Positions 37,695 through 49,181 of a stretch of DNA of 64,000 bases are shown here, one piece after another. Both the position numbers and the translations under genes were made by a program. The DNA is from Pseudoneurospora amorphoporcata (Eukaryota; Ascomycota; Sordariomycetes; Sordariales; Sordariaceae), in contig MU859111.1 of assembly GCA_033297205.1 (NCBI GenBank), positions 1 to 64,000 on the forward strand. Reading direction: 5' to 3'. The notes beneath the pieces are model-generated. The model saw only the letters and a program-made list of their open reading frames with translations. It was not told the DNA's origin and ran no database searches. The first letter of the stretch is position 1. Every line of letters starts with the position of its first letter.

Positions 37695-38109
37695 GTATGC
37701 TGAGATCTCTCGATTGTCGACTTGACAGGGGAGTGTTGAGAGAGGGGAAGACGGGAGAGATGGCGTCGCGAAGTGGGTTCGATCGCGAAGCCGGCATTCA
37801 ATTGTCTTTGGCGGTTCTCAGAAATTTTGGAGGTGAAGGGTGCTTATCTTATCGGTCGGGTCCACCTGAAAATCTTGGCAGTAAAATATCGACAGGGGCA
37901 CCTCAGCAGAACCACCTGCCCTGTGCTGAGGTGCTCTGTAGCTGCTGAAAGTTGAAGCTCTACAGCGTGTCTCACTCCACTGGAAAGAAAGCTCTCCGTC
38001 GTCATCATCCTGCCCAGGTTTTAGAGGAGCCTCTTTGAGTCGCAATGTGATCTAGAAAAACACAAGTCTAGCTTATGCAGAAGCATCTTTCTTCACCATA
38101 CCCGCTATT
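37695..38109. promoter_or_regulatory. 415-bp bidirectional promoter region
   Basis: This short interval separates the start codons of nop14 (-) and the membrane-anchored conserved protein (+), so both promoters and leaders must fit in it. I see no clear TATA box. Regulation in common is an inference from spacing only. Confidence 0.45.
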
Positions 38110-39144
38110 ATGGGCTGGCACTCCTCTGTTCTCCGAGATGAGAGGGTCGTCTTTACCGGCGTCGGCTTCGTCACGGCGAGCTTGATCATCTTGGTCATGA
38201 ACAGCTGGCTAGGAAGATGGCGAGACGAGACTATTGTCACTCCGAATCCGCCAAAGACGCAGTACATCACCCAGCAGACCGAAGACTCACTCGAACTGAA
38301 GACGTTGGACACCTTGCTGGGCCACTACAACTACGCCATCAAGGAGACGGCTGCCAAGATCATCTGTGACAGGGCTGCAAACGACCCCGGCCTCCTGGAG
38401 GCGTTGCTCCGGGGCATTACCCGTCCGGATTATGACGAGCGTGTCAAGAATCTGAGGGCTCTAGCTATCATCTGTGTTCCACGTGAGTGTCCCCTGAACA
38501 CTTGAAAAATCTTACAGTCACTAACCTGGCCACAAGGAGTCCTTCCTATGCTTAACACCTGGAAAGCATACTCCGCCATCGTCCGGTGTCTCGAGCTCTC
38601 CCTCGACCCGGAGCAGGAGGTACTCGACAATGAGGGGTGGGACGATTATCCGTTGCGGGATATAACCGAGAAGATGTGCTTCATTTTCCTCGAGCAGCTG
38701 GTCGATCACTATGGGCCAGAGATGCTGATTCGCTCCAAGTTCGTCGAGCGTTGGCTGTCCAAGCAGAATTGGGGCAGGACTGAGGAGGACAGACAACGCA
38801 ACTTCCACAATTACATGTTGTACAGGGACAACAAGATGAGGAGGCTTGCGGATGCGGTACGCAAGACCGAGTTGGGAAGGGCGGTGCTGGTCAAGTGTGG
38901 TCTCTACTCCCAGGAGGCGGCTGACGACTTTGCGGCTGAGCAGGCGGATAACCTGAATCTTATGGACACAAGCGGCGAGCGTTATAACCTCCTGCTCTCT
39001 ATCAACATGGGTAGGACCCCGCGGGCGCAGGAGACGAGTGCTGAGCAGCAGCGGATTAGACATCGGAATCGCGAGGCTATTGTGATGAACGATGGGACTA
39101 GACCGATCGGAAGAGACGATATCATTCAGCGATCCACAGAGTAG
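38110..39144 (+). CDS. Conserved fungal protein with an N-terminal membrane anchor and helical repeats
   Basis: Exons 38110-38482 and 38537-39144 (intron GTGAGT/CACAAG, phase 1, with a CTAAC branch) encode about 326 residues. A hydrophobic segment at about residues 14-32 (VVFTGVGFVTASLIILVMN) with no cleavage site suggests a signal anchor. The rest is soluble and predicted helical. Blocks such as LDTLLGHYNYAIKETAAKII and GITRPDYDERVKNLRALAII resemble armadillo-like repeats, and a charged C-terminal third follows. I recognise this as a lineage-conserved type but know no assigned function. The start is the first ATG after the nop14 divergent promoter and leads into the anchor. No lesion was seen. 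Confidence 0.75.
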
Positions 39145-39749
39145 CAGGTTTTGGGAGAGCCTGGTCAGTCTTAAAGGGGCAGCTCAGTAACCACAGGCGT
39201 TGTATCATCGCAGTAGAATTATGCTTTGCGAGGAAACGGGGACGCATAAGTAAAAAGAGATAGGAATTTTGAAATCATTGAATTACTCCCATCGATTGAA
39301 CCAATGATCCAGATTAACAAAAGCTTCGCCTGGGCGGATAAGATGGTGTGCGTTTGTTCTGTAAAAGACGTCATACGCACAGTTTGCTTCATACGTTAAA
39401 GATTTCGGTGCAGCTCTACCAAAATCCTTAACAAGGAAGGAGCGACACCTCAACACAACAACTCACTGCAATGCTCGCATTAACTTTTTGATTCAACTTA
39501 ACCGGAACAGCACCTGAACCATTGGCTTTTTGTTCTTTTGAAAAATCAGCGCACCAGAGCAAATCATCTCACTGCCTCGCTAAGCGGCACCCAGCACCAC
39601 CGTACCAAAGTCGCAGCGCGGCCGTTCGTCATTTCCCCCGTCCCGCTTCCCGGCCCCGCTCCGCTCCGAACACCCTTACCTACCTCGGCCCCGTGTCCGG
39701 AGTTCGGACTTCATCACCACTTTTGTCTCCCATCCATCCACCGCCCATC
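39145..39749. other. Intergenic spacer and helicase leader
   Basis: 605 bp between two plus-strand genes. The last 230 bp are open in the helicase frame (from 39,522), but I take them as leader because the family N-terminus fits the ATG at 39,750. No other feature was seen. Confidence 0.4.
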
Positions 39750-42407
39750 ATGCCTTCCGCAAAACTAATCGACATCCCCTCCTTCGCCTCCACCCAGCTC
39801 ACCCTCCTCTCCTCCGAGCTCGCCGCCGAAATCGCCGAGACCTCCGAGCTCGTCGGCGCGCACACGCCCACCGCCCTGCAGCGCGCCGGTCTGGCGCTGA
39901 CCAACCTGGTCGTCAACGCCCAGCGGACCGGTTACGGCGGAAAGACCGTGTTGGAACTCGGTCCTGATTCTGCTACTGTCACTGCTTCTAGTAGTAACCC
40001 CCAAAAAGGAGGCTATGACGGACCGGAACTACCAGAACATGGGATTCGGACGGGCGATATCGTGTTAGTGTCCGAGCAGCCGGCGGGTAGCGCAAAGAAG
40101 AGAGAGGTCAGGGAGTTGGAGAAGAAGGGAGCCAAGGGCGTGGTGACGAGGGTGGGCAGGGGGATGGTGGGTGTCACGCTGGATGAGGATAAGGAGGTGG
40201 AGAATGTGGTTGGGACTGGGGGGCTGGGAGGGAGTGGAAGGGTTTGGATGGTTAAGTTGGCTGATGACGTTACTTATAGGAGGTGAGCTTGTGATGACTG
40301 ATGTGAAGTGAAGTAAAGTGAAGTGAGGGATGTAAAGCGTCGGCTGGTTGATGTTGCTGGTGGATGAGAGGAGAGGAAAAGGGGGACCAGAGCTGCGGGA
40401 GGTGAAGCTGGTAATGGCTCAAGAAAGTATTAGCTGACGCGAGAATTGCAGGATGAACGGAACCATGGAGAAGCTTCAGAAGATGAGCGAGTCGGAACGT
40501 TCCATGTTCATCAGAGTCCTATTTGGACTGTCATCACCCTCGCTTGTCCCGGCAGACCTAACTAATGACCCAGAGGTCGGCAGCATCGAGTGGGTTGATC
40601 CTACTCTGAACGTCTCTCAAAAAGATGCTATTAGGTTTGCTTTGGCTTCGAGAGAGATAGCTCTCATTCATGGTCCTCCCGGCGTATGTTCACACGTCCC
40701 TCCCTTATGCAGCTTCATGTTTGACTAACTCACGACAATAGACCGGCAAAACCCACACCCTAATCGAACTAATCCTCCAACTCCTCCGCCGGGACCTCCG
40801 CGTCCTAGTGTGCGGCCCCTCCAACATCTCCGTCGACAACATTGTGGAGCGTCTCTCGCCACACAAGCTACCCATCCTCCGCCTCGGTCACCCAGCCCGT
40901 CTTCTGCCCTCCGTCCTCTCGCACTCGCTCGATATCCTCACCACGACCTCGGACGCCGGCGCCATCGTCAAGGATGTGCGGGCCGAGATGGACGCCAAGC
41001 AGGCCTCGATCCGCAAGACACGCAACGGGCGCGAGCGCCGAGTCATCTACACGGAGCTGAAGGAGCTACGCAAGGAGTACCGCGAGCGGGAGCGGCGGTG
41101 CGTGAGCGACCTGGTAGGTAGGAGCAAAGTCGTGCTGGCGACATTGCACGGCGCAGGGGGTTACCATCTCAAGAACGAGGAGTTTGACGTAGTGATCATC
41201 GACGAGGCTAGCCAAGCGCTAGAGGCGCAGTGTTGGGTGCCCCTGCTGTGGGCGAAGAAGGCGGTGTTGGCGGGTGACCACTTGCAGCTACCGCCGACGA
41301 TCAAGTCGTTGAACTCCAAGGCCCCCAAAGGGGACCAGCCAAAGGAGAAGGGGCCGACATTGGAAACAACGTTGTTTGACAGACTACTGGCCCTGCATGG
41401 GCCCGTGATCAAGAGGATGCTTACCACGCAGTACCGTATGCACGAGAAGATCATGCGTTTTCCCTCGGATGAGCTCTACGAGTCTAAGCTCGTGGCTGCC
41501 GAGCATGCCAGGGAGCGCTTGCTCAAGGACTTGCCGTACGAAGTCGAAGAAAATGACGACACCACCGAGCCGCTGGTTTTCATTGATACGCAGGGCGGTG
41601 ACTTCCCGGAGAAGAAGGAGGAAGAGCTGGACAACAAAGGATCTACAGACAAGAAAAAGGTCATCAAGAGGAGTCTTCACGGCGAGAGTAAGAGCAATGA
41701 AATGGAAGCTGCGCTGGTGAGACAGCATGTGCGTGGCCTGGTCGAGGCGGGAGTTAGACCAGACGATATTGCGGTTGTGACGCCGTATAATGCGCAGGTA
41801 TGTTCAGTCACCCTTGATTCCAGTCTGCCTCTTCCCCTTCTTTTCCCTCCTTGGTCTTCTCTCTTTCCTTTGGAACCAGGAAAGAAGTCTACCACGGCAC
41901 AACAGCCCGTATGCTTTGCATGAAACAACGTGTTGTGTGTGCGCCCAGGTCACGGCATGAAAAACGCATTACACGGCATTGATGACTAACCAACTTCTTT
42001 GGTGTTGTGTGATTACAGTTGAGCATCCTAGCACCTTTAAAGGACGAGTTTCCCGGCATCGAACTCGGCAGCGTAGATGGATTCCAAGGCAGAGAGAAGG
42101 AGGCAGTCATCGTCAGCCTGGTGCGCAGCAACGACGAAGGCGAAGTCGGTTTCTTGGGCGAGAAACGACGACTGAACGTTGCCATGACGCGGCCGAGGCG
42201 GTCGTTGACGGTTATTGGTGATTCGGAGACGGTCAAGAAGCAAGTTGTACTACATCACGCTCTACCTCTAGGCATGATGATTGACTGACTCTGACTCTTT
42301 TTCGCAACGACAGGGGTAGCGCATTTCTCAAGAGGTGGATGGAGTTTCTGGAGGAGAATGCCGACTTGAGGTATCCAGACGTTTCGAGCTTGGCGCCGGC
42401 GTCCTGA
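39750..42407 (+). CDS. hcs1: Superfamily 1 helicase of the Hcs1/SMUBP2 (Upf1-like) family
   Basis: Five exons: 39750-40282, 40452-40683, 40742-41797, 42019-42239 and 42314-42407, about 711 residues. All SF1B motifs are present: Q-motif region LNVSQKDAIRFAL, Walker A GPPGTGKT (built across intron 2), VVIIDEASQALE (motif II), LAGDHLQLPPT (III), TTQYRMHEKIM (IV), VDGFQGREKEAVIVS (V) and LNVAMTRPRRSLTVIGD (VI). Yeast Hcs1 is a 5'-3' DNA helicase linked to polymerase alpha; human SMUBP2 is its relative. DNA/RNA unwinding is family knowledge, the substrate inference. The fourth intron (42240-42313) appears to use a GC donor (GCAAGT), the only choice that keeps frame. The start at 39750 follows a CATC context. 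The R3H and zinc-finger tail of the human protein is absent, as in yeast. Confidence 0.9.
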
Positions 42408-45267
42408 TGATGACACAACTTAAGCAAGCAAGAGACGCAGCGAGCCCGAGGGAAGAGATTCAAGTCAGGCACCAGGTACGGACAGATATCATGGGGAGGG
42501 CGTGAAAGGCTGACGGGCGAGTAAGAATCTTTCCAGAAGAGCGGGCCGACAAAAGCTTAATGGGGAATATGTCTGTGTGCCTGACTGGCGTCTCGCTTCA
42601 CTCTTCAGAGCAGGTACAGTACCAGGCACACAAAGATACTATACGCGACATAAGCGAAAAGAGTTGACGGAATCTAGGCATAAGAAGCGAAGTAAGCGAG
42701 TTGCGCTCACGGCATGCCACGTATTGAGAGGCAAAGGAGGCGAAAAGGCACGAGGCTCTTTTTGGCTTTTTGGTCACATCAGCTTAATTTCCAACACTTT
42801 GTGATCACTCGGGGATATTCCCTCGTCTAGTACCTACTCTGGCACGCTCCGTGACCCATTACCTATCTGTGCTGGGCCAGCCTAGTATTCTTATTCGTTC
42901 TTTAGAGTAGGTATATGTTGTGTACTTGTGCAGAGTCAGAACTCAGAAGCGAGTTGATGAGTTGCGGTTACTCGGTAGAAGTGTCTCTGAAACTGGACGG
43001 GGGCCTCGCTCGCCCCGAACGGGAACTGAACGACAAAGAAGCCAGAAAGGGCGATGGTGGAAGCTCAGTCGGTGCAGTTGGCTTTTCTCGCGATGTCTCT
43101 GATCCGAATCGTTTTCTGTCAATCGGGTTCGAGTTTGTGCGACCCCAGCTTCTATGCTGTGCAAGGTGGGCAAGAAGCATGAAAAAGAACCAAAGTGAGA
43201 AATCTAGTCCAGAGAGGTTACAGCCAGCGAATAGGGAAGCTGTTTCATGTTGAAGGGTGTGGGGCAATTGCGGAAGCCTTGAAGGCCCCACACTCTCATC
43301 ACCTGCACTTTGGACCCCTGTCACAGCGCCAAGAACGCAGTGACCACGGATCTAAAGCGGGGACGTCCCCTCTTTTTAGGCATCCTCTTTCACACTCCAG
43401 GATTTCATCGAGAATGAAGGGAAGGAGACGACGACTCGACGAGTGATGCACTGCACGAAAGAGTTGGCAGCGTCGAGGCAAAGAGGACGGAAGCAAGCCT
43501 TGAGGCATTGTAGCGTTTCGTCATGAATGGAGCAGTTGCTGTGGAAAACGAACTCTTTCCTGCCGCTTCCTCTTTGATATCAAATTGCCATCCATCTCTG
43601 GACCGACCAAAATGAAATTCAGGTGCATTCAATCCGCCATTGTTTTAGCTTTGTACCACAATTGTGCATCCAGAAGAGTGAGTAGCGCTAAGAAACTGCG
43701 ATAGGGCAACCTTTTCGAGACACTCCAACGACGACGACGACAACGGCGAGCACGTGCAGCGGCGGCGGGTTGTTACCAATTCCCCGTTTCGTTGAACGAT
43801 TGAACCTTGCTGAATGACCTCCGGAAAAAAAAAAAAAAAATCCTTGGCCCTGCCCCCTCATTGTTACCTCGTGAGCTCCTCCAATGTCCCATTGGAAGAT
43901 AAGGAGGCAAGGTAGAGGAGGTTATCTACAGCATCAGCAGTGCAACTTGACAAGAACAAAACTGCACCAATCGAAAACGAGCTGTCCTACATTTTGCACA
44001 CGAGACTTGGCAAGATTAGTATATACCACCGAAGCTTTTTGAAAGCCCTTTCCCCTCCATTCAGAGATGGAGGTACTGAGTTCTGAGTCCTGACTCTGGA
44101 AGGAGTCCCTTTGGCTGGATGTTAGGTGGTTGTGATCTGTTGCATTTGACTTGATTCATTCGTGAGAGCACGGTAGCATCCAACGTCCACTTGTCCAACA
44201 GTATCACCAAAACCTCGTATTCTCCGCTTTCCACGACTCCCTCACCATGCCGCCCTTGCCCTGGGCTTGTCTCTGATACGACCCTTTCACTTTAACTTTC
44301 CAACTTGTCTGTGAATCGAACGCCCTTGCGCGCCTACACTATTAGACTACCTATGTACTATCGAGAAGATCAATCACATACACGGAACCTGCCTAGTCAC
44401 ATCTCGCTTCATTTCAAGATTTCGTGCGGGCACGGGTAAATGAAAGACGGGTGATGCTCTGGGTGGTCTGATACACTCTTCCAGAACGCCATGCTCCCCC
44501 CAAAGCAAAATCAAAGGAAAAGGTCCTCCCTCCCTCCCGAGACATTGCATAACGTCGACCGAGGGCGCGATGATCAGTCACCTTGAATCCGATGCTAGAT
44601 AGCCACGCTCTATAATCCTGCCCATGACCAGCTATTGGCTCCTCACACCACTCTGCCCTGCCGTCGTCTTCTCAGCCGTTGCCATTGATGCTGTCCCTAA
44701 CATCCTATAAAGTTGGTATTGTTATTGCTGCTGCTGTGATGAATGCAGCATGCATGCACCACCTCTACATAGGTATGGTTGCGCCCTGATTGCGCCTTCT
44801 TATCCAGTTGAGTCCCGTCTTCGGGGTCCTCTCAGAGACCACCGGAGAGGCACTGGACGCCTGAGGACGCCATGGAGGCTCAAAGAGGCTCATCTTGCTC
44901 GTAAGTCGCCAGGGACCCCAGGGCAACACCCCACGATGATGACACTGCATCCCACTCGCTAGCGAATCACAAATGTGTCTGGGCTTGCATATGCATTGCA
45001 TTGTCTTTGCAGTGTCGCAGTGTCGAAAGAGGAAAGGAGAGCAAGTATCCACGTACGCGCGCGCACGAAAACACTGCGTTCAGGGACCTGGAAGGCAGTA
45101 GGTATTGTTTCGAAATGCGAAAATGTCAATTGCTAGAGTGTCAGAGAGAGCGAAAGCGAGATCGCTTCTCGATTTGGACAAATCTGACATCGATAGTTTT
45201 CGGTTAAGATAGGTAGTTAAATATCGCACGGACCTTTCAGCTCCTCAGCCAAGATAGAAGTGTTCTA

Positions 45268-45610
45268 CAGTAATGATCCCTGCAGTTGCTAACCTCCCCT
45301 TTTGCTAAAACCCCCCCTTCTGCTAAGGATTTGGGCTGCCCGCATTCCCTCTGGTGGTAAAGACTGCTAACTGCAATTTGCAAACGCTTAAAGCCGGATT
45401 TGCAAAAGCAGAAGTCTAATTTTGGTGGGCGTGAACACTTATACCCGTCTACCGGGGGTCAGTGACCCACTATTTTAGACTTCAGCCCGTTGCTCAATAG
45501 TTAGAGGGCCCTTTTCTAGTCTGTGCACCGGTACCGCCTTTTGCAAAACCCCCTCTTTTGCAAAAAAATTAGCCTGCCGGAATTATTTGCAAAAGCAGAG
45601 ATCATTACTG
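45268..45610. mobile_element. Miniature inverted-repeat element with TA target duplication (Tc1/mariner-pogo type)
   Basis: The element is 343 bp. Its ends are inverted copies: CAGTAATGATCCCTGC on the left and, read from the right, CAGTAATGATCTCTGC (one mismatch in 16). It is flanked directly by TA on both sides (45266-45267 and 45611-45612), the target-site signature of the Tc1/mariner/pogo superfamily. Subterminal direct repeats of the form CCTTTTGCWAAAACCCCC occur near both ends (about 45,297 and 45,538), with further TTTTGCAAAA motifs. No transposase frame is present, so it is non-autonomous and would depend on a transposase elsewhere. It is not strongly mutated, unlike the A+T-rich island to its right. 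Confidence 0.85.
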
Positions 45611-46699
45611 TATTGAGACAACTAAGGTATCCATGTCGCCATGATAAACAAAACTTTCCGTGGGCGGAACACGACTCTAATCGGGTCCTTCATTAGTGAA
45701 GTTGTAGATAGATCTTAGAAATTAAGAATTTTACTATAAGCTACTATAGCACGGGAAAATCCTACTAGTGAACCTCGACCATATCATATCATTGTGAGTC
45801 CTGTAGAAACGCCAAGTCATTAGCGGTTTCTCAACACCTCGACATCTCAACCACGTTGCCTTCTGTTTGGACACCGCCCGCGCGCTCTCGGTATGTATCG
45901 GCATCGGTGATACATCCCACGTCGGACTCCGAATGGCTTCAATAACCTACAGAACCACATGCCTAGACGGTATCACGGGGAGTCGCACCAGTCCGCCTGT
46001 ACGGCTACCTTATAGTGGAGTTGGTTAGAGGCCAATCCCGTCCCCTCTTTTTTGGCTGCAGGGCTTTACTCCACCCACTGTTAGTGTCGAGAAATTCTTC
46101 ACAAGCAATCGACGAAAGGGAAGCTGTCGACGACAACCTCAACCGGGTGTCTGGCTCATCCAAAGAAACACTAAAACCCCCCGAACGAGTCCCACTCTTT
46201 TTCAGCAGACTAAGCAGCAAGATCCTCATCTTGCAGACGGACAGCACTCGATCGGAGGTTGATCAGGGTTTCTGTCAACCAGAGCGAGCCAAAGGTTAAG
46301 GTGGAAAATTAGCGGTAGTGACGACAGACGACGACATATGATAGACGACAGCAGATGAACCGGCGAGTCGACGTCCAAACCACAAACAAATTCCAAGCAG
46401 TTCCAATTGCGCACTTGCGTCTACAGTACATATCCCGGTTCGGTTCCGTGAGTTCGGCTGGGTTTCCGTACGGTCCAATAGGGCCGGATCGCCCTCGCTC
46501 CTGAAGAACAAGGGACAAGGATTTGCTCACCAACCGCTTGTTACTCGCTTGTTTGACTTTGACTTGGATGCCCTGGATACGCTCGGAGTTTATCCAATAC
46601 TCGTCCCTACTTCGCGATCTCATCTTCTTCTTCTTCTTCAAGCGAAAAAGACTAGGACGTTAGACTAGATAGAGTTGGGTAAGCGATCGATGGTTGCTT

Positions 46700-47830
46700 A
46701 TCGCTTATCCAGCATTCCAGGAGCCCGACACTAGTTTCTTAATAGGAGCGCTACTGGAGACAAGTCAGTTTAAGACTCTCGAATCGACACATCCTACTAC
46801 AGTAAAAACGCTATACAAAAAAAGAGGCTAAGAAGGACCCACTAAATGGCAACCTGAATTCATAAGTTGTTTTGTTGACAATATACTTTGACAGCTGAAA
46901 AGGAGAAGTCAAATACGGTATATAGAATAGTCAACAATTTTGAGGTTTAATATTACTATGTCAGCTACGAGTCTACCCAAGAACTACACCATACATACAT
47001 CATCACTACTACACTCACTATTACTACCACAAAAAATGCTAGCTAAGGACAAAGCTCCTATCTTTTTTATAGTGCGCATAAAAAGATCAACAAAGTCAAT
47101 AGAGACAAAATAATGCTAGTTCTCAGTATTACACTAGTTCTGGCTTTCTGAGTTCAAACTACTAAGTAATATCAAGATGGCACAAGGTATAAACAATGCT
47201 AGAGCGCAGCATAGACGCTAATAGCATAGAAGAAGATGAAGCTTTATAGCTCTCTTGTGTAATAGCTTTCAAACGCAGCTTTTATCACTACTACACTACC
47301 ACAACCTCAAGAATTTACATATAGGTGCGCTAAATATAAAAATTCTATGAAAATGTAATTCGGCTGCACAACTTCACACGTATCAGCAGCTGTTTTACTA
47401 ATAAGAGATAGGTATTTCTATATTCTTAAAAATAATTGCTAAATCAAATTAAGTTGAGCAAACGTCAGCGAGCGGACGCTATAGTGGTTGTCTTCTAAGA
47501 TATGGCAAAAAGTCATATAGTCTACATCTCTAATAACATTAGCTACAAAGATAATAGTAGGCTATATAAGTAGGCTATATATACTATAAGTATACCTTTT
47601 TAGCGTTAGCGTCTTTGCACCCTAAGAAAAGATAAAATTAATAATAGGCATTTAAAATATAGCCAAGTTAAGAAAGTCAATGAACAGCCTGGGCAACATT
47701 TGAAAACCTAACAATAACATCGCGATCGATAGTATTTATTGACGACAGCTAAGAGAGAGAAAACCGAGAAACTGAAGAGTTCCTAGCCCAGCTTACCTAT
47801 CCTTACACCGATACACTTTAGCGAAGCTCT
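46700..47830. repeat. A+T-rich, RIP-like relic of a repeated sequence
   Basis: Composition shifts sharply to A+T with many TpA steps (for example TATATATACTATAAG near 47,577) and stops in every frame, the usual look of RIP-mutated transposon copies. On the minus strand, one frame from 47,543 down to about 47,341 reads as plausible protein (ANVIRDVDYMTFCHILEDN onward) broken only by TAG codons, as expected where CAG codons were mutated C to T. The parent element was not identified. Boundaries are approximate. Confidence 0.6.
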
Positions 47831-49181
47831 AAAAACGAACGACCACCACTTTACGGTGTACCAATAACCCCTGGAAAGACAGACATATGAGGCGGCCCAG
47901 AGACTTAAGACATAGCTGCAGGGTCTCCAAACGGCCAAGGACTCTCAAGGGAGACAGAGTTGACGTTGGAAAAAAGGCGAAAAAGGAGCGAAAAAAGGAG
48001 TCGTTATTCACAAGTTGGTGAACCTTTGCGGTCGTGACGGTCTCATGGCTCCCCTAAACTCCACTGTAGAACAGCCCCGGACCACGCATCAGTGGGTAGC
48101 CTGGCAACCCATGACATGTCCCCTATCATTCCATTCTCCTATGGAGACCCTGTGGACATTCCCCCTTCACAGTTTCTCCCCTTCTCCATCACCGTTGCAT
48201 CCGGCCTATCCTTGCTCGAGAGCAGGACAAGCTTTGGTGGGTGAGGAGAGGGCGACGCCTTCAACCATTAATACATGCCATTGGAGCTCTGCTTGCATGT
48301 CTCACGGTCTCCGCTTGTGCGAGCTGTTTATCTTTTTTTTTTCTGTTTCGTCGTTGCTCTTTGCAGCTTCGTTCCTTTCGTTGATTCGATTTGCGTGTCT
48401 AACCAACCAGTGTCCTGATATGTGATGCAGTGGGCCAGCTTGCTCTGTGTTGCTTAAACTGCTGCTGTCCACTTAATTCCTTGTGTTGCCATAGAGCTGA
48501 AGTGTAAGCCGCGAGAATATCAAGTCTTGTCGCCACATACCAGCCGTTGTCAACGACAAAAAGTGTCAAACCTACACGACCAGAACCTATCCAGGTGCTC
48601 GACCCCCCTCCTCATCCAGCAACAGGCTGTCCGCCTGCACAGGAGTACGACGGGAACACCAAGTAGTGGTCTGCTCCCCGCAGCCACCAAGAGAAAGCTC
48701 GAGCGGCAAAGCATTGAGCAGCACACCTTCTGTACTGCCTACTCGGGTCCGACCTCCGATTGCAGGACTCCGGCGCACGGCTCGAACTGCCCAAGACATC
48801 TCACTCATCGAATCCCCGACAACCTACCCATAGCTACCCCCAGCCTAGGTAGCCGACCACTAGGGGTTCAGAAGGAGGAAGAAGGAGCCGCATTGCTGGC
48901 CATGTGGAAGGCTCAACGGTGAAACGTGGTAAAGGAAGGGCGAAACTTGGCGTTCCCCAGGGTTATCCAAGCAGGCGCAACACCAAGAGTGGAAGATATA
49001 CGACTCAGTATTGCATTTCGGTTACACTTGGCCGTTACCAGATGGCTCGGGAGGGAATCCGATAGCCCATATACCACGATTATCAACCCAATTTTTCCGA
49101 CTTCTCGACAGCGCCGACAACACTGTTCTTTCCGGTCATTAGCAAACCAAAGGTGTTGTGAAGTAAAGCGGCGCAGACGAG

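Larger units (their letters stand above)
42408..49181. other. 6.8 kb gene-poor region with repeat relics
   Basis: No protein gene was recognised. A 16-nt A run sits at 43,825-43,840. The TA-flanked miniature element at 45,268-45,610 and the A+T-rich island at 46,700-47,830 are listed separately. DNA from 42.4 to 45.2 kb and from 47.9 to 49.1 kb has ordinary composition. The last part should contain the promoter and leader of the coiled-coil protein gene. Confidence 0.45.
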
